A DNA stretch of 64,000 nt from Paracerasibacillus soli (GCF_034006335.1 NZ_JAWDIQ010000003.1); one strand, 5' to 3'. Counted from the stretch's first letter, positions 46,910 to 57,198 are shown. Made by a program: numbers and translations. Notes: generated from the sequence alone by a model not told the origin.

Positions 46910-47656
46910 TTAGTTAGTTTTTTCTTCTTCGATGATACCAATATCAAATGCTGCTGGATCGATTACATCAAAGTCTGATACTGGTGCGATAATTTCCCGT
47001 TCTTCCGAAGTTAACTCTGCCCCAGAAATATATTTTGAAAGATTTTCAACTCTATAAGCTATATTATTACCTGGATTAGGTAAAAAATGCCTAACCTCTG
47101 ATATTTGATAAACGCTATCAATTTTGTATGTAATAATATGAAACTCGTTATATGATGATTGAAATTGCTTAAGGTCGTTTCTAACTCTTCTTTCTGGAAT
47201 ATAAAACTCAAATGTAAGTTGCTCATTTTGTTCATTTGTCTTGTCAATAGTATAGTCAGTTGGAAACTCTAGATTTTGGTTAATTTTTGATAGTTCATGA
47301 AGATAAGAGCGAATTTTACCCTTTCTATTATGATGGGGCAAAACGGCATGTGAAAAACTATTTTCATTGAAGTAATTCGCATTTTTTAATAAAAAAAGCT
47401 TTTTCTTGTTTTCCTCACTAAATTGTAAGTAATCCCAAGTAAGTCCAGCCTTTGCCATTTTATAGGAGTAATTAAGTTCTCTACTCGCTTCTGCAATTTT
47501 ACTCTCAATAAAGTTCCCTTTTGTCCATGCAAATGCGGAACTTATTTTCATCTTCTGATGTCGATCCTGTCGATGTTTAATATAATCACGATAACCTTCT
47601 ACAATAGCTTCTACAATCTTTTCACTATGAGCCGAATCGAATTTATATCTTTCCAC
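46910..47656 (-). CDS. Hypothetical partner protein of the XRE-ImmA/IrrE gene (DUF5986-like?)
   Basis: 248 residues, no membrane segment. N-terminal HSEKIVEAIVEGYRDYIKHR, then SSAFAWTKGNFIESKIAEAS, and an acidic C-terminus. From memory it resembles proteins called DUF5986 found next to ImmA/IrrE genes, but I cannot confirm that. First gene of a two-gene operon; the pair has the layout of peptidase-containing toxin-antitoxin or phage-defence modules. Confidence 0.55.
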   Translation of the reverse strand: MERYKFDSAHSEKIVEAIVEGYRDYIKHRQDRHQKMKISSAFAWTKGNFIESKIAEASRELNYSYKMAKAGLTWDYLQFSEENKKKLFLLKNANYFNENSFSHAVLPHHNRKGKIRSYLHELSKINQNLEFPTDYTIDKTNEQNEQLTFEFYIPERRVRNDLKQFQSSYNEFHIITYKIDSVYQISEVRHFLPNPGNNIAYRVENLSKYISGAELTSEEREIIAPVSDFDVIDPAAFDIGIIEEEKTN

Positions 47657-47871
47657 ATGATCACTCCTAAAAGATAATCTGTTTTCATTCTAATATAAAT
47701 AGCAAAGGAAAGATATGATTTTCATTAAAATATTTAAAGTATATATGTATTTTATAGTGATCTATTAAAGCGTAGTGGCATAGCTTATTATTTCCTTTGT
47801 AATGTTAATTTTTTTAAGGTCTATTGTGTTATAATTCAATTAATTAGGGAAATAAGAAAGCTGGTGTCAAG
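47657..47871. promoter_or_regulatory. Divergent promoter region
   Basis: About 215 bp between the leftward operon and the ASCH gene. A GTGTTATAAT -10-like sequence at about 47826 is the only element seen for the rightward gene. Confidence 0.35.
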
Positions 47872-48333
47872 ATGTATCATGAATCCGTAGTAGCAATGTG
47901 GGAAGCATATAAAAAAGTTAACCCAAACGCACCGGAGTTTGAAAAGTTCGATGTATGGGCGTTTGGCAGTTCAAAGGAAGGCGCGGATGAACTGGCAGCG
48001 CTTGTATTGGAAGGGATAAAAACTGCAACAGCCTCCAATTATGCGTTGTTTGAGTTGCAAGGGGAGCAAGTTCCATATCCTGGGCTTTATAATATTATTC
48101 TTAATGGGGATGGGAAAGCTGTGGCAATTATTGAAACAACTTCAGTAGAGATAGTGCCGTTTCATGAAGTTTCTGCAGACTTTGCTTATTTAGAAGGTGA
48201 AGGGGACCGTTCGTTGCAATATTGGCGTGACGTGCATGAGGAGTTTTTTGCGAATGAATGGAAAGCAATCGGTCAAGAATTTGATGAGAACATGCTCGTT
48301 GTATGTGAGGGATTTAAAGTTGTCTACAAGTAA
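47872..48333 (+). CDS. ASCH-domain protein
   Basis: 153 residues. FDVWAFGSSKEGADELAALV, GIKTATASNYALFELQGEQV and PYPGLYNIILNGDGKAVAII form the beta-barrel of the ASCH (PUA-like) superfamily, which binds RNA or nucleotides; some members hydrolyse N4-acetylcytidine. Specific role here unknown. ATG 47872 stands 9 bp after GCTGGTG. Intact. Confidence 0.8.
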   Translation: MYHESVVAMWEAYKKVNPNAPEFEKFDVWAFGSSKEGADELAALVLEGIKTATASNYALFELQGEQVPYPGLYNIILNGDGKAVAIIETTSVEIVPFHEVSADFAYLEGEGDRSLQYWRDVHEEFFANEWKAIGQEFDENMLVVCEGFKVVYK

Positions 48334-48365
48334 GGCTCTGAAGATAAAATGAATGGGGGAAACGG

Positions 48366-48881
48366 TTGGATATAGAAGCGATCTTTGTTGACCGAGATGG
48401 AACGATAGGGGAACAGGACACTTTATACATCCCGAAGATTTCGTACCTTACTCATTTAGTTCATCTGCTTTTCAGTTGGCAAAAGAAAATCATATTCCTT
48501 TATTCGGCTTTACGAATCAACATCGAATTAGTAAGGGGCAAGCTACGATGAATGATTTTTATAACGAATTTAAACGATATGGGTTCGCGGATGCATATAT
48601 TGTCCACACCGGATGGATGGAGATTGTAATTGTCATAAACCAAAACCAGGTCTTTTATTAAAGGCCGCCGAAGAGCATTCGCTAGATTTAACAAAAACAG
48701 TGGTCATTGGGGATGTTGGGTCAGATATGCTGGCGGCAGAAGTGGTTGGGGCGAAGAAAATCCTCGTTTTAACCGGATGGGGAAATCGTCACTAACAGCA
48801 TACCGCTATACATGGCAAAATGTAGAGCCTGACTTCATCGCAGAAAACTTACTGGAAGCTATAAGGTGGATTGTGAAGTAA
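48366..48881 (+). pseudogene. HAD-IIIA phosphatase, three frameshifts as assembled
   Basis: TTG start 48366. Motif I FVDRDGTIGG with an added G, then GHFIHPEDF and FGFTNQHRISKGQA; a second added T near 48600 gives CPHRMDGDCNCHKPKPG (zinc-binding cysteine pair and motif III Lys), then VVIGDVGSDMLAAEVVGAKK (motif IV) and, after a third added G near 48781, LTAYRYTWQNVEPDFIAE. All residues needed are present once repaired. Resembles GmhB/HisB-type phosphatases. Every break is in a homopolymer. Confidence 0.75.
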
Positions 48882-48907
48882 ATATTTTCATAGAAGGGGT
48901 AGCGATT

Positions 48908-49656
48908 ATGAAGCTAGAAAGGCCAATCGCAGCAGGCAACACAGCTGAAATATATTGTCAGGATAAGATGATTTTCAAAGTTTTTAAAGACCATTTGCCT
49001 GATGGGGAAGCAATCTATGAAGCAGAAAAGCAAAAATATGCTTATTCTTGTGGTCTTCCTGTACCTAGAGTCATAGATGTTACAAACATGGACGGAAAAC
49101 AAGTTATTATAATGGAGTATGTGAGAGGCAGGACAATAGGTGAACTTCTATTGGAAGATTTTGCGCAAGCGGAGTATTTCCTTCGTATTTCCGTGGACAT
49201 ACAGCGAAAGATTCATGCGGTGAATGCGGATGGGATGGAACCTATGTCTGAAAAATTAAGACGTCAGATAGAAGCGGCAGCGTATTTGGATGATAGTAAA
49301 AAGGGAGTTTTAATAGAGAAAATAGCCGCAATGAATGTGGAAAATAGACTATGTCATGGTGACTTTCATCTTCATAATTTGATTATGTCCCAACATGACA
49401 TAACAATTATCGATTGGGTGGATGCTAGCATTGGTGATATCCGTGCCGATGTTTATCGTACATATCTATTATACACGCAACACGCCACAGAGCTTGCCGA
49501 CATGTATGTGCGGCTTTATTGCGAAAAAAGTGGATTGACGAAGGATGAAATATTTGACTGGGCACCGATTATAGCAGGGGCAAGATTGGCGGAAAATGTG
49601 GGGGGATAGAAGAGCAGGAGCGGTTGCTAAGGATTGTGAATGCATTCTTCTCCTAA
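48908..49656 (+). pseudogene. Aminoglycoside phosphotransferase-family kinase, frameshifted at the end
   Basis: ATG 48908 behind GAAGGGGTAGC. About 248 aa after repair. Kinase-like elements: AAGNTAEIYCQ (nucleotide loop), IIMEYVRGRTIGELL, the catalytic loop CHGDFHLHNLI and IIDWVDAS metal-binding motif. As assembled it stops after NVGG; one added G in GGGGGG restores IEEQERLLRIVNAFFS. Such proteins phosphorylate small molecules in metabolism; there is no reason to call it a resistance gene. Confidence 0.8.
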
Positions 49657-49724
49657 GCTCTATGGTACCCACTAGTGTTATGGGGGAATTCAAATAAGTT
49701 TTTTCCTCCCAAACACATTCCCCA

Positions 49725-50873
49725 TCACTCCTTCAATCTAGAGCGGAATTGTTTCTGCCGATTTTCCTCTAAAAACTTTTCAAAATTACTAAATGCACTT
49801 TCTGAAGGTGAAGATGCTTCGGTGACTGGAGTGGCAGTGTCCGCAAATTCCTTCGCCTCCGTTAGTTTTTCTTCTACCTCTTGAATTGTGGCTTCCGTAT
49901 TATCAGACAGCGTTATAAACTCTGAAAAAACATGCGTACTTTCTAAGTCCTCTGTACGGTAGTTATCTGGATTTTGCTTTCTCTCTTTATCTAATGCCAG
50001 TTCTCGTGCTATCCCATCAACCATTTGCTTTTGTTTGAATTTGGCTATGACGTCTTGATGATCCGCTAATTGCGAAGGGGATACACTTTCCTCTATGTAA
50101 ATGGAATCTGTGCTAACAGGCGGAACCACAACCTTTTCCAACTCGGGTCGAATATCCTTTTCGGTTTGAAGCGGAATCAACGAATGTTTTTCCATATATA
50201 TTCCGTGGACAATTTCCTCTAGTACAAGAAAGCACTCCGTTATTTCCGTAAGATAATCAGTAAGCTCCGTCGTAGATCCTTTCATTGATATGGGGATATT
50301 ATCATTTCCCTTTGCTTCTTGATAAAAGGGAATTTCAAATGTTTCCTCCTTACATTGAATCCGCAATCCGAGTGAACGGATGACACCATACCTTTTTACT
50401 CTGTTACTTAACTCTTCTTTCAGTACATATTCATCGAGCTGTTTCGTGTGACGGGTAATTTTCGTCATGCTTTTATCATTAATAAGGTATTCCACTTGAA
50501 CAATATCTTCGAATGCATAATCATGTGGTGTAAAACTTTTACCACTTACTTCTATTTTATCATCGGAAATAAAGAGGTAAATTCGCTCCGCAGTAGGATA
50601 TATCATAATCTTTGCCATGAGTGAAGCGGGAATAAAGGTGTGGCTAGCACGACCTAAATTGTGTCCTCTTGGCTCCAAGGACTGAATATGGTTCTTTATT
50701 TCAAGTCTGAATTTTTTTCTATTGGATTGTATGATGAGCGTAACGACGATAACCATTACCGCTATAGGAACCAAATGCCCACCTATCAAACTGAATAGAA
50801 AGATTGGACCAGCAATTAAAATAAAAGTTGATCGTGTAGACCGAGAATGTTTATGAGGCTTTTTCCGATACAA
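49725..50873 (-). CDS. Hypothetical membrane protein
   Basis: 382 residues. Two adjacent hydrophobic segments near the N-terminus (FILIAGPIFLFSLIGGHLVP and IAVMVIVVTLIIQS), a central soluble domain (YLFISDDKIEVSGKSFTPHD, VEYLINDKSM), and a charged C-terminus rich in Glu, Ser and Thr. Likely a membrane protein with a cytoplasmic domain. No family recognised; monocistronic. Confidence 0.6.
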   Translation of the reverse strand: MYRKKPHKHSRSTRSTFILIAGPIFLFSLIGGHLVPIAVMVIVVTLIIQSNRKKFRLEIKNHIQSLEPRGHNLGRASHTFIPASLMAKIMIYPTAERIYLFISDDKIEVSGKSFTPHDYAFEDIVQVEYLINDKSMTKITRHTKQLDEYVLKEELSNRVKRYGVIRSLGLRIQCKEETFEIPFYQEAKGNDNIPISMKGSTTELTDYLTEITECFLVLEEIVHGIYMEKHSLIPLQTEKDIRPELEKVVVPPVSTDSIYIEESVSPSQLADHQDVIAKFKQKQMVDGIARELALDKERKQNPDNYRTEDLESTHVFSEFITLSDNTEATIQEVEEKLTEAKEFADTATPVTEASSPSESAFSNFEKFLEENRQKQFRSRLKE

Positions 50874-51105
50874 CGCACTCTCTCCTTTCCCCTGTTAGTA
50901 ATAGATTAATCCATTTCACTAGGAATGCAAGGGGATAAATGACTAGGGGGGAAGTGAAATTTTTAGTGCAAGATTTCCACATACAATTTATTTTGAAAAG
51001 GTAAACCTGCAATTGGAGGAAATAGACAAAGAACTGGATGAAGATCAGTTATTAAGTACTGTGATAAGAAGATATTGAAGGGTATATGATAATTACTGGG
51101 AACGA

Positions 51106-51146
51106 GACTAATTGCTTCGTTTTAAGAGGTGATTAGTCTTTTTTGT
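51106..51146 (+). terminator. Rho-independent terminator
   Basis: GACTAAT and ATTAGTC pair around a loop and are followed by T6. No gene upstream on this strand is recognised. Confidence 0.6.
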
Positions 51147-51421
51147 GCTTGAAGGGAATTTTTTATATTTACAATCCTAATTTAAGAACTAGATAAAAGA
51201 CTTAAATAAACCTTGGAAATTAATTGGAGATTTCAACAAAAAAAGTGACATTTTTATTGAATTATGTCTAAGATTGTCGTAATATATTCTAATCAACTAG
51301 TAATATAGTCCTAGTCATAATTTAAAATTCGCATAAAATAGTAATATATACCTATAAATATTTTTGTGCTATTCAACTAGTAGTTTTATTTCAGGAGTAC
51401 ATATACATATTATACCAATCC

Positions 51422-51459
51422 CCAGCTCAAAATTTTATGTTGAGTTGGTTTTTCTTTTT
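51422..51459 (+). terminator. Terminator or attenuator in the leader of the MCP gene
   Basis: CCAGCTCAA and TTGAGTTGG (one G-U pair) around ATTTTATG, followed by TTTTTCTTTTT, 130 bp before the MCP start. Confidence 0.6.
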
Positions 51460-51588
51460 GGTAATACGATGGAGGAGAAAGACCTTGAAAGTTAAGGAGG
51501 AAAAGTGAACATATTCACAGGTTTTGTTTCCTATAGTCGGTTAGTGAAAAGATATATATAAATCACAACAAGGGAGTCTTTCAAAGAA

Positions 51589-53274
51589 ATGTTAAAACTA
51601 AAAAGTATAAAGCAGAAAATGTTACTAGGTTTTTCAATCATCATTTTGTTTGTCGTTATTTTTGGGATCTACAACTTTTTTTCCGTACAGTCAGTTAACA
51701 AACAAACGCAGGAAATGGTGGATAAGCAGGTACAGTTATTAATTGCTGATGAACAGCTTGATGCTTCCATGTCAGGAAGAATCGCAACTGCTCGAGGGTA
51801 TGTGCTATATGGTAAACCTAATTTTAAAGAGTTATTTGAACACTATACAGAACAGGGACAACAATATGAAGCAATTGCTAGAAAAATTGGGGTCACTGAT
51901 GAGTTTGAAGATTTAATCAAGCAGACGAAAGAATGGAGAGAGTATGTAACTAATCATGTTTTTGCCGAGTACGATAAGGGAAATAAAGATTTGGCTATAG
52001 AAAATCTTGAGAAGAAGAGTTCACTTGCTAGACAAATTATGTCTGGTTATGAAGAACTAGCAAATAAGAAAGAAGTTGCAATCAAAGAGTCCGGAGAAAG
52101 TATTGTACAAAATGGAAAGAAAAGCTTAATTATCTCATCTATTGTAATAAGCCTTGTGATAATACTTACAATTCTAACGGCATTTGTAACTTCCAATATC
52201 ATTACGAGACCTATCAAAATGGTAACAAATCGTATGAAGTTGATAGCAAGTGGTGACCTAAGCCATGAGCCATTAGAGACAAAACTACAAGACGAATCAG
52301 GCCAGCTTATCGTATCAACGAATGAAATGAACAATAATATTAGAGAATTATTAAATGAAATAAATGCCGTATCGGAAACAGTGAGTGGTCATAGTGAGGA
52401 ATTAACGCAAACTACGGATGAAGTAAAAGCGGGTTCTAATCAAATTGCCACGACTATGCAGGAATTGGCAACAGGATCAGAATCGCAAGCTAGTAATGCT
52501 AGTGATTTGTCTGCTGTAATGGGGTCATTTACGACAAAAGTACAAGATGCTAGTACAAATGGCGAGCGAGTAAGTAAGTATTCACATGAAGTGATGCAGA
52601 TGACAAGTGAAGGCACGAAGTTAATGAATATGTCTACTGAACAAATGGCCAAAGTAAATCAAATTGTACATGATGCAGTTAGAAAAGTAGAAGGATTGGA
52701 TACACATGCGAAGGAAATTACGAAGCTAGTTTCGGTTATCAAGGATATTTCGGAACAGACAAATTTACTGGCGCTTAATGCTGCAATTGAGGCAGCGAGA
52801 GCGGGTGAACATGGCAGAGGTTTTGCAGTAGTAGCCGATGAGGTTAGAAAACTAGCAGAGCAAGTCTCGCTATCCGTATCAGATATCACGTCTATTGTGT
52901 CCAACATACAGAATGAATCATCAAATGTATCAAACTCTTTAGAAGAAGGCTATAAAGAAGTGGAACAAGGCTCTAATCAAATTAAAGAGACAAGTGAGAC
53001 GTTTACAAGAATTAGTGATACTTTAGGCGGTATGGCTGCAAATATTCATATCGTATCGGAAAATTTAGCTGATATATTAGCAAATACCCAAGAGATGAAT
53101 GCATCCGTTATGGAAATTGCCTCTATATCTGAAGAGTCATCTGCAGCAGTAGAGCAAACTTCCGCAGCGACACAACAAACAAATAGTTCCATGGAAGAAG
53201 TGGCACAAAGCTCAGATGAACTAGCTAAACTTGCGGAGGAATTAAATAAATTAATCCGTCGCTTTAAATTATAA
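51589..53274 (+). CDS. Methyl-accepting chemotaxis protein 2
   Basis: 561 residues: TM1 (MLLGFSIIILFVVIFGIYNFF), four-helix-bundle sensor, TM2 (SLIISSIVISLVIILTILTAF), HAMP (NIITRPIKMVTNRMKLIASG) and signalling hairpin SEQTNLLALNAAIEAARAGE...RGFAVVADEVRKLAEQ. A paralogue of MCP 1 with a diverged sensor. Followed by cheX and cheY genes, which suggests a dedicated signalling cassette. Confidence 0.93.
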   Translation: MLKLKSIKQKMLLGFSIIILFVVIFGIYNFFSVQSVNKQTQEMVDKQVQLLIADEQLDASMSGRIATARGYVLYGKPNFKELFEHYTEQGQQYEAIARKIGVTDEFEDLIKQTKEWREYVTNHVFAEYDKGNKDLAIENLEKKSSLARQIMSGYEELANKKEVAIKESGESIVQNGKKSLIISSIVISLVIILTILTAFVTSNIITRPIKMVTNRMKLIASGDLSHEPLETKLQDESGQLIVSTNEMNNNIRELLNEINAVSETVSGHSEELTQTTDEVKAGSNQIATTMQELATGSESQASNASDLSAVMGSFTTKVQDASTNGERVSKYSHEVMQMTSEGTKLMNMSTEQMAKVNQIVHDAVRKVEGLDTHAKEITKLVSVIKDISEQTNLLALNAAIEAARAGEHGRGFAVVADEVRKLAEQVSLSVSDITSIVSNIQNESSNVSNSLEEGYKEVEQGSNQIKETSETFTRISDTLGGMAANIHIVSENLADILANTQEMNASVMEIASISEESSAAVEQTSAATQQTNSSMEEVAQSSDELAKLAEELNKLIRRFKL

Positions 53275-53332
53275 TGCGCTACTCGTAAACCACTTGCATA
53301 ACATTATTGAAACGAGGACTAAAAGATTGAAT

Positions 53333-53794
53333 ATGATGATAACGAAGGAAAAAGTAAATGCAATCACTACACTACTAAACGGAACGATACTATCACTAAA
53401 ACTAGTTATTCCTATCCATCATCATCCTAATAAACCTGAAAAAATCAATGGAGAATTTCAAATATCCTATGGTGTTTTAATTGGAATTGTAGGTGACGTG
53501 AATGGTAAATTGGTTGTTTCGGGAAGTGCGGATCTTTTTGCTGAAATTGGCCAAGCCATGTTTGGCATGCCATTAGAAGGAGAAATGCTTACTTCCTTTA
53601 GTGGAGAACTTGGAAATATGATTGCTGGATGTTTATCTACGAATATAGCAAATAATGGCATTGATATTAATATTACCTCCCCAACAGTAATGAGTGGGAA
53701 AACTACAATATCAGGCTATCAACAAGCACTAAAAATATCTACTTCATTTGAAAATATGGTGGACTTAGATATTTATTTACTACTAGATTCATAA
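53333..53794 (+). CDS. cheX: CheX-type CheY-P phosphatase
   Basis: About 153 residues from ATG 53333. The phosphatase signature ExxN is in SFSGELGNMIAGCLS. Flanking beta strands (GVLIGIVGDVNGKLVVSGSA, LDIYLLLDS) match the CheX/CheC fold. It should dephosphorylate CheY-P and end signalling. 59 bp after MCP 2 and 43 bp before the CheY-like gene. An upstream TTG at 53294 is possible as a start; I see no strong ribosome site for either. Confidence 0.8.
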   Translation: MMITKEKVNAITTLLNGTILSLKLVIPIHHHPNKPEKINGEFQISYGVLIGIVGDVNGKLVVSGSADLFAEIGQAMFGMPLEGEMLTSFSGELGNMIAGCLSTNIANNGIDINITSPTVMSGKTTISGYQQALKISTSFENMVDLDIYLLLDS

Positions 53795-53837
53795 CAGAAA
53801 TATATGTGATGTGTATTTGATGACTGGAGGGATCATC

Positions 53838-54196
53838 ATGGCAAAAATATTAATTACTGATGACGCGGCATTTATGCGTATGCAGTTAAAGGATATTTTA
53901 TCTCAATTAGGTCACGAAGTCGTTGGAGAAGCAACGAATGGCTTAGAGGCAATGCAACAAAGTAAAGAATTAAAACAGATATTATTACAATGGATATTAC
54001 TATGCCGGAAATGAATGGCATTGACGCTTTAAAAGAAATAAAACGTGAAAATCAAGAAGTGAAGATTATTATGTGTTCAGCCATGGGGCAACAAGGTATG
54101 GTAGTAGATGCGATTAAATCAGGAGCAAGTGATTTTATCGTGAAGCCTTTTAACCATGATAGGGTGAAGGAAGCTTTGGATAAGGTTGTATTGTAG
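53838..54196 (+). pseudogene. cheY: CheY-like response regulator, frameshifted as assembled
   Basis: ATG 53838 with TGGAGGGATC upstream. MAKILITDDAAFMRMQLKDI carries the acidic pair; one C added in the ACAG near 53977 gives KPDIITMDITMPEMNG with the phospho-acceptor Asp54, then CSAMGQQGMV (conserved Ser/Thr position), and FIVKPF (conserved Lys). 119 residues in total, the normal CheY length. A complete receiver after one base. Target of the CheX next to it. Confidence 0.9.
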
Positions 54197-54556
54197 ACCA
54201 ATAACCTACATACGAACGTGGGGAATCTTTTATGGGAAAATAAAAAAGGTGGTAAATTAAATGCCAGTAATTTCGTGATGGAAAAATGGTAGACTTGGCC
54301 ACTCAGCCTTTATTTTTCCACTTGACTAGTATTTTTTGCGCTTTTAAAATTCCTATTAGTATAAATATCAATGACAAAAAGAGGCTAGGACAAAACCAAA
54401 GTGTCAGCCCCCTCAACTACTATATATTTCGTATGAAACATTGCGCTTTTTTCCTAGTAGTTGAACAAGGGGGTCAGACCCTTATGTCCTGGCCCCTTTG
54501 TTTCACCTACATATTCATACAGTTTGCTAAACGTTTACCTATATTGTAACATGCCA
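54197..54556. repeat. Intergenic with dispersed palindromic element (54383-54494)
   Basis: GGCTAGGACA...TGTCCTGGCC outer arms, inner CAACTAC/GTAGTTGA and CCCCC/GGGGG. Same family as 25653-25733. The rest of the interval shows no gene. Confidence 0.7.
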
Positions 54557-55174
54557 TCAATTTCCCGGAATATCTTCTATTTCAACAACCACTTGCACAA
54601 CATGACATTTCCCGCTATGTCGCTTTCCTTCATGACGTTCTGCCTCGCCATAATAAAAGTGCAGACATTTATAATCACTTATCCAACGTAATATATCTTG
54701 AGGATTGTACAATCTATCCATAACGCCAGGGCCGCCTGTATTGTAATCTATTTGGGCTTCCGAATATACTTCGAACATAACTAATCCACCGGGCTTCACT
54801 GATTCCATGACGTTTTTTATGAAGAACTCCTGATCTTGTTTTGGCACATGACCAAAGACCAATATGGCAGCGTCAAATTGCTCTTTTATAACTTTATCCT
54901 TTGTCAAATCTCTTTCAACTGTTTCGACGAAGACACCATTTTTCTCAGCAAGTGCCTTTGTTTTATTTAACCCAACTATGGATTGATCAAACGCTGTTAC
55001 ATCATGCCCTTGTTTAGCTATATAAATGGCATTTCTACCTTCTCCTTCTGCAAAACAAGCTACTTTTGTATGTTCAGAAATTCGTGTACTCATTTCTTTA
55101 ATAAACTCATTTGGCTCTTCTCCATACACATAATCCTTATCAGAAAAACTATTATCCCAGTGTTCTTTTGACAT
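54557..55174 (-). CDS. Class I SAM-dependent methyltransferase (TehB-like)
   Basis: 205 residues from ATG 55174 (AAAGGAGC 8 bp upstream), better than the in-frame start at 55315. Starts SKEHWDNSFSDKDYVYGEEP; motif I ACFAEGEGRNAIYIAKQG, then DVTAFDQS and VKPGGLVMFEVY. Resembles small TehB-type methyltransferases that act on metalloids or small molecules. Substrate unknown. An acidic/His-rich C-terminus GEAERHEGKRHSGKCH could bind metal. Confidence 0.85.
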   Translation of the reverse strand: MSKEHWDNSFSDKDYVYGEEPNEFIKEMSTRISEHTKVACFAEGEGRNAIYIAKQGHDVTAFDQSIVGLNKTKALAEKNGVFVETVERDLTKDKVIKEQFDAAILVFGHVPKQDQEFFIKNVMESVKPGGLVMFEVYSEAQIDYNTGGPGVMDRLYNPQDILRWISDYKCLHFYYGEAERHEGKRHSGKCHVVQVVVEIEDIPGN

Positions 55175-55536
55175 AAGTTTTTGCTCCTTTGTTAAGCTAT
55201 TCAAACCTACTGTAACATAAGGATGGGAGATTTGTCTTTGCGCAGATTTTCCGGAATATGTTATAACAATGTTGGCTAATGACAAGCCGTTGGTTCTGAT
55301 ACGATATCGATTCAACGCACATCTGCTAGTTCAGAATTTAAACCTCTATTTAGTTACAGTGAAATGTATTTATTAGTGAAAGCTGTTGATTTTTATGGAA
55401 ATCAAATTATTTGCAAAGGGTAGCTTATGGATTGAATGAGCCAACTTATTTGGGTCAGATTGAAGTAATTGGGGTATAAACTGAAAAAGGACTGCTAGCA
55501 ATTCTCTGCTGCAGTCCTTGTAACATTCAGGTTTTC
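55175..55536. other. Intergenic, nothing firm
   Basis: AT-rich. A hairpin between the oxidase stop and 55510 (GGACTGCTAGC...GCTGCAGTCC, about 55487-55519) is a plausible terminator for the multicopper oxidase. Confidence 0.4.
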
Positions 55537-57023
55537 TTACTTCACCTCATACTGCCCCATCATACCTGCATCTTCATGCTCAAGAATATGACAATGGTAC
55601 ATGAAGATACCTTTGTTTGTGAAAGTAGCGATGAGACGAACTTTTTCTCCAGGTTGAATTAATATCGTGTCTTTCCAACCAGATTCATTTGCCGGTGGTG
55701 GGTTACCGTCTCGGTCGAGCACTTGGAATTGTACACCGTGCATATGGAATGGGTGTGCCATCCCACCTTGTTTTCCAGTATGCTCATTCGTAACTTCCCA
55801 TATTTCAGTCGTACCAAAATTAACTTCTTCATCGATACGATCCATATCCATGGACTTACCATTGATTGTAAGGGTCGCTCCGACACCTGCCATTGCAAAT
55901 TCTCTTGTTTTGACTGCGCTACTCGGCTTAGTTGATTCTATTTTAGTTAATTGTTTTGGTATCTCATTTACACCGGACTGTTTATCCGTCACAACAAATT
56001 CCATTAATTCTGTTTTAGTCTTTGTATCATCCGCGCTGGAGGCCGAATTTACAAAGTCTGAAGCGGTATTAATTAGTTTTATTTTATCACCGGCCTTTAC
56101 CTCGGAAAAATCAACTAATATTTCTGCCCGTTCGGCTGGACTAAGTCGGAGTGCTGACATTTCGATTGGTTTTTCTAAAAATCCACCATCACTAGCAATC
56201 TGGTAAAACTTTTGATTATTGTCTAAAGAAAAGCGATATGTCCTACCATTTGATCCGTTTAAAATACGAAATCGAACATACCCTTGAGGTACTTCTAAAT
56301 AAGGCGAAATGGCTCCATTTATAAGAAATGCATTTCCATAGAGTCCCATCATTGTATCTGTCATATTCGGATTGTATTGCATATTACCGCTAGCATCCAT
56401 TTTCCGATCCTGAATAATTAAAGGATAATCATTCATGCCATATTCTTTCGGTATAGCAAGGCTATCTGATACTTCGTCTTCAATATAGAATAAACCAGCA
56501 AGTCCTTCATACACTTGTTTTGCTGTTTCTCCCATCATGTGTGGGTGATACCAAAGTGTTGCAGCTGGTTGATCAATTGTAAATTTGGTTCCCAAGTTTC
56601 CCCTGCTTTGATACCTGAATGTGGCCCACCATCGTATTTTCCATCTACGCGCAGTCCATGCCAATGGAGTGTCGTCGCTTCATCAAGGCTGTTTTTCATT
56701 TTCACGTTTACCGTTTCGCCTTTACGAACTCGAATAACTGGCCCAAGAATGTCTCCGTTGTAACCTAATGTCTCAGAATCTATGCCATCCAAGATTTCAC
56801 TCGTCCCTTTTTGCGCAGTTAAGTGAAATTCAGCGCGATCTGGATTAGGATCTACATCCTCTAATAGGGGTGGTATTGGCAAAGGTTTTGATTCTACTAA
56901 TTCAGATAAATCATGCGACTCAGATGATGATTTATCATTTAAAAAAATATATTTTACTAGAAAAAATACGCAAACTAGTACAATTGCAACGATAGTTAAA
57001 TAAATGTAACGTTTTCTCATCAA
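55537..57023 (-). pseudogene. Multicopper oxidase, membrane-anchored, frameshifted as assembled
   Basis: One N-terminal hydrophobic segment (YLTIVAIVLVCVFFLVKYIFL), then cupredoxin domains. All four copper-binding motifs are present: TLHWHGLRVDG, WYHPHMMGE, HPFHMHGVQF and HCHILEHEDAGMM (Met axial ligand). As assembled the frame breaks between WEPN and FTIDQPAATL; one added C (EPKFTIDQ) repairs it to about 495 residues. CueO/CotA-like, oxidises phenols or metals and reduces O2 to water. It acts outside the membrane. Confidence 0.9.
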
Positions 57024-57078
57024 TAGGATTCTCCAATCTACTTTTCTACATCCATTCTATCAAGAATCAACCCCACCT

Positions 57079-57125
57079 GCACGCGACACAGAGGGACCGC
57101 GACACAGAGGGACGGTTCTCTCGTT
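57079..57125. repeat. GGGACGGTTCTC-family partial repeat
   Basis: CGACACAGAGGGAC occurs twice in tandem, the second copy followed by GGTTCTC, as in the repeat at 30986. No full palindrome is retained. Confidence 0.5.
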
Positions 57126-57198
57126 CCAGTTATCTAAGTATTCGCACTCCCGCCGCTATTTATCGCAAGTAGCTGCTGCTTAAGTGGCTATTTTTGAA

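Larger units (their letters stand above)
50874..51588. other. 700-bp intergenic region with two hairpins
   Basis: Contains terminators at 51106 and 51422 and otherwise AT-rich DNA. The frame LEEIDKELDEDQLLSTVIRR at about 51012-51077 looks like a protein fragment, perhaps of a transposase, but is too short to assign. No known riboswitch was found before the MCP gene. Confidence 0.4.

Noticed and set aside
48908..49656. Antibiotic-resistance aminoglycoside phosphotransferase
   Set aside because: The kinase-like fold is clear, but such proteins are widespread in metabolism and nothing here indicates drug specificity.
51012..51077. Transposase fragment (LEEIDKELDEDQ)
   Set aside because: About 22 codons only, and the similarity is too vague to assign.
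51200..51460. A c-di-GMP (GEMM) riboswitch before the MCP gene
   Set aside because: The conserved GEMM core and tetraloop receptor are absent; only a terminator-like hairpin remains.
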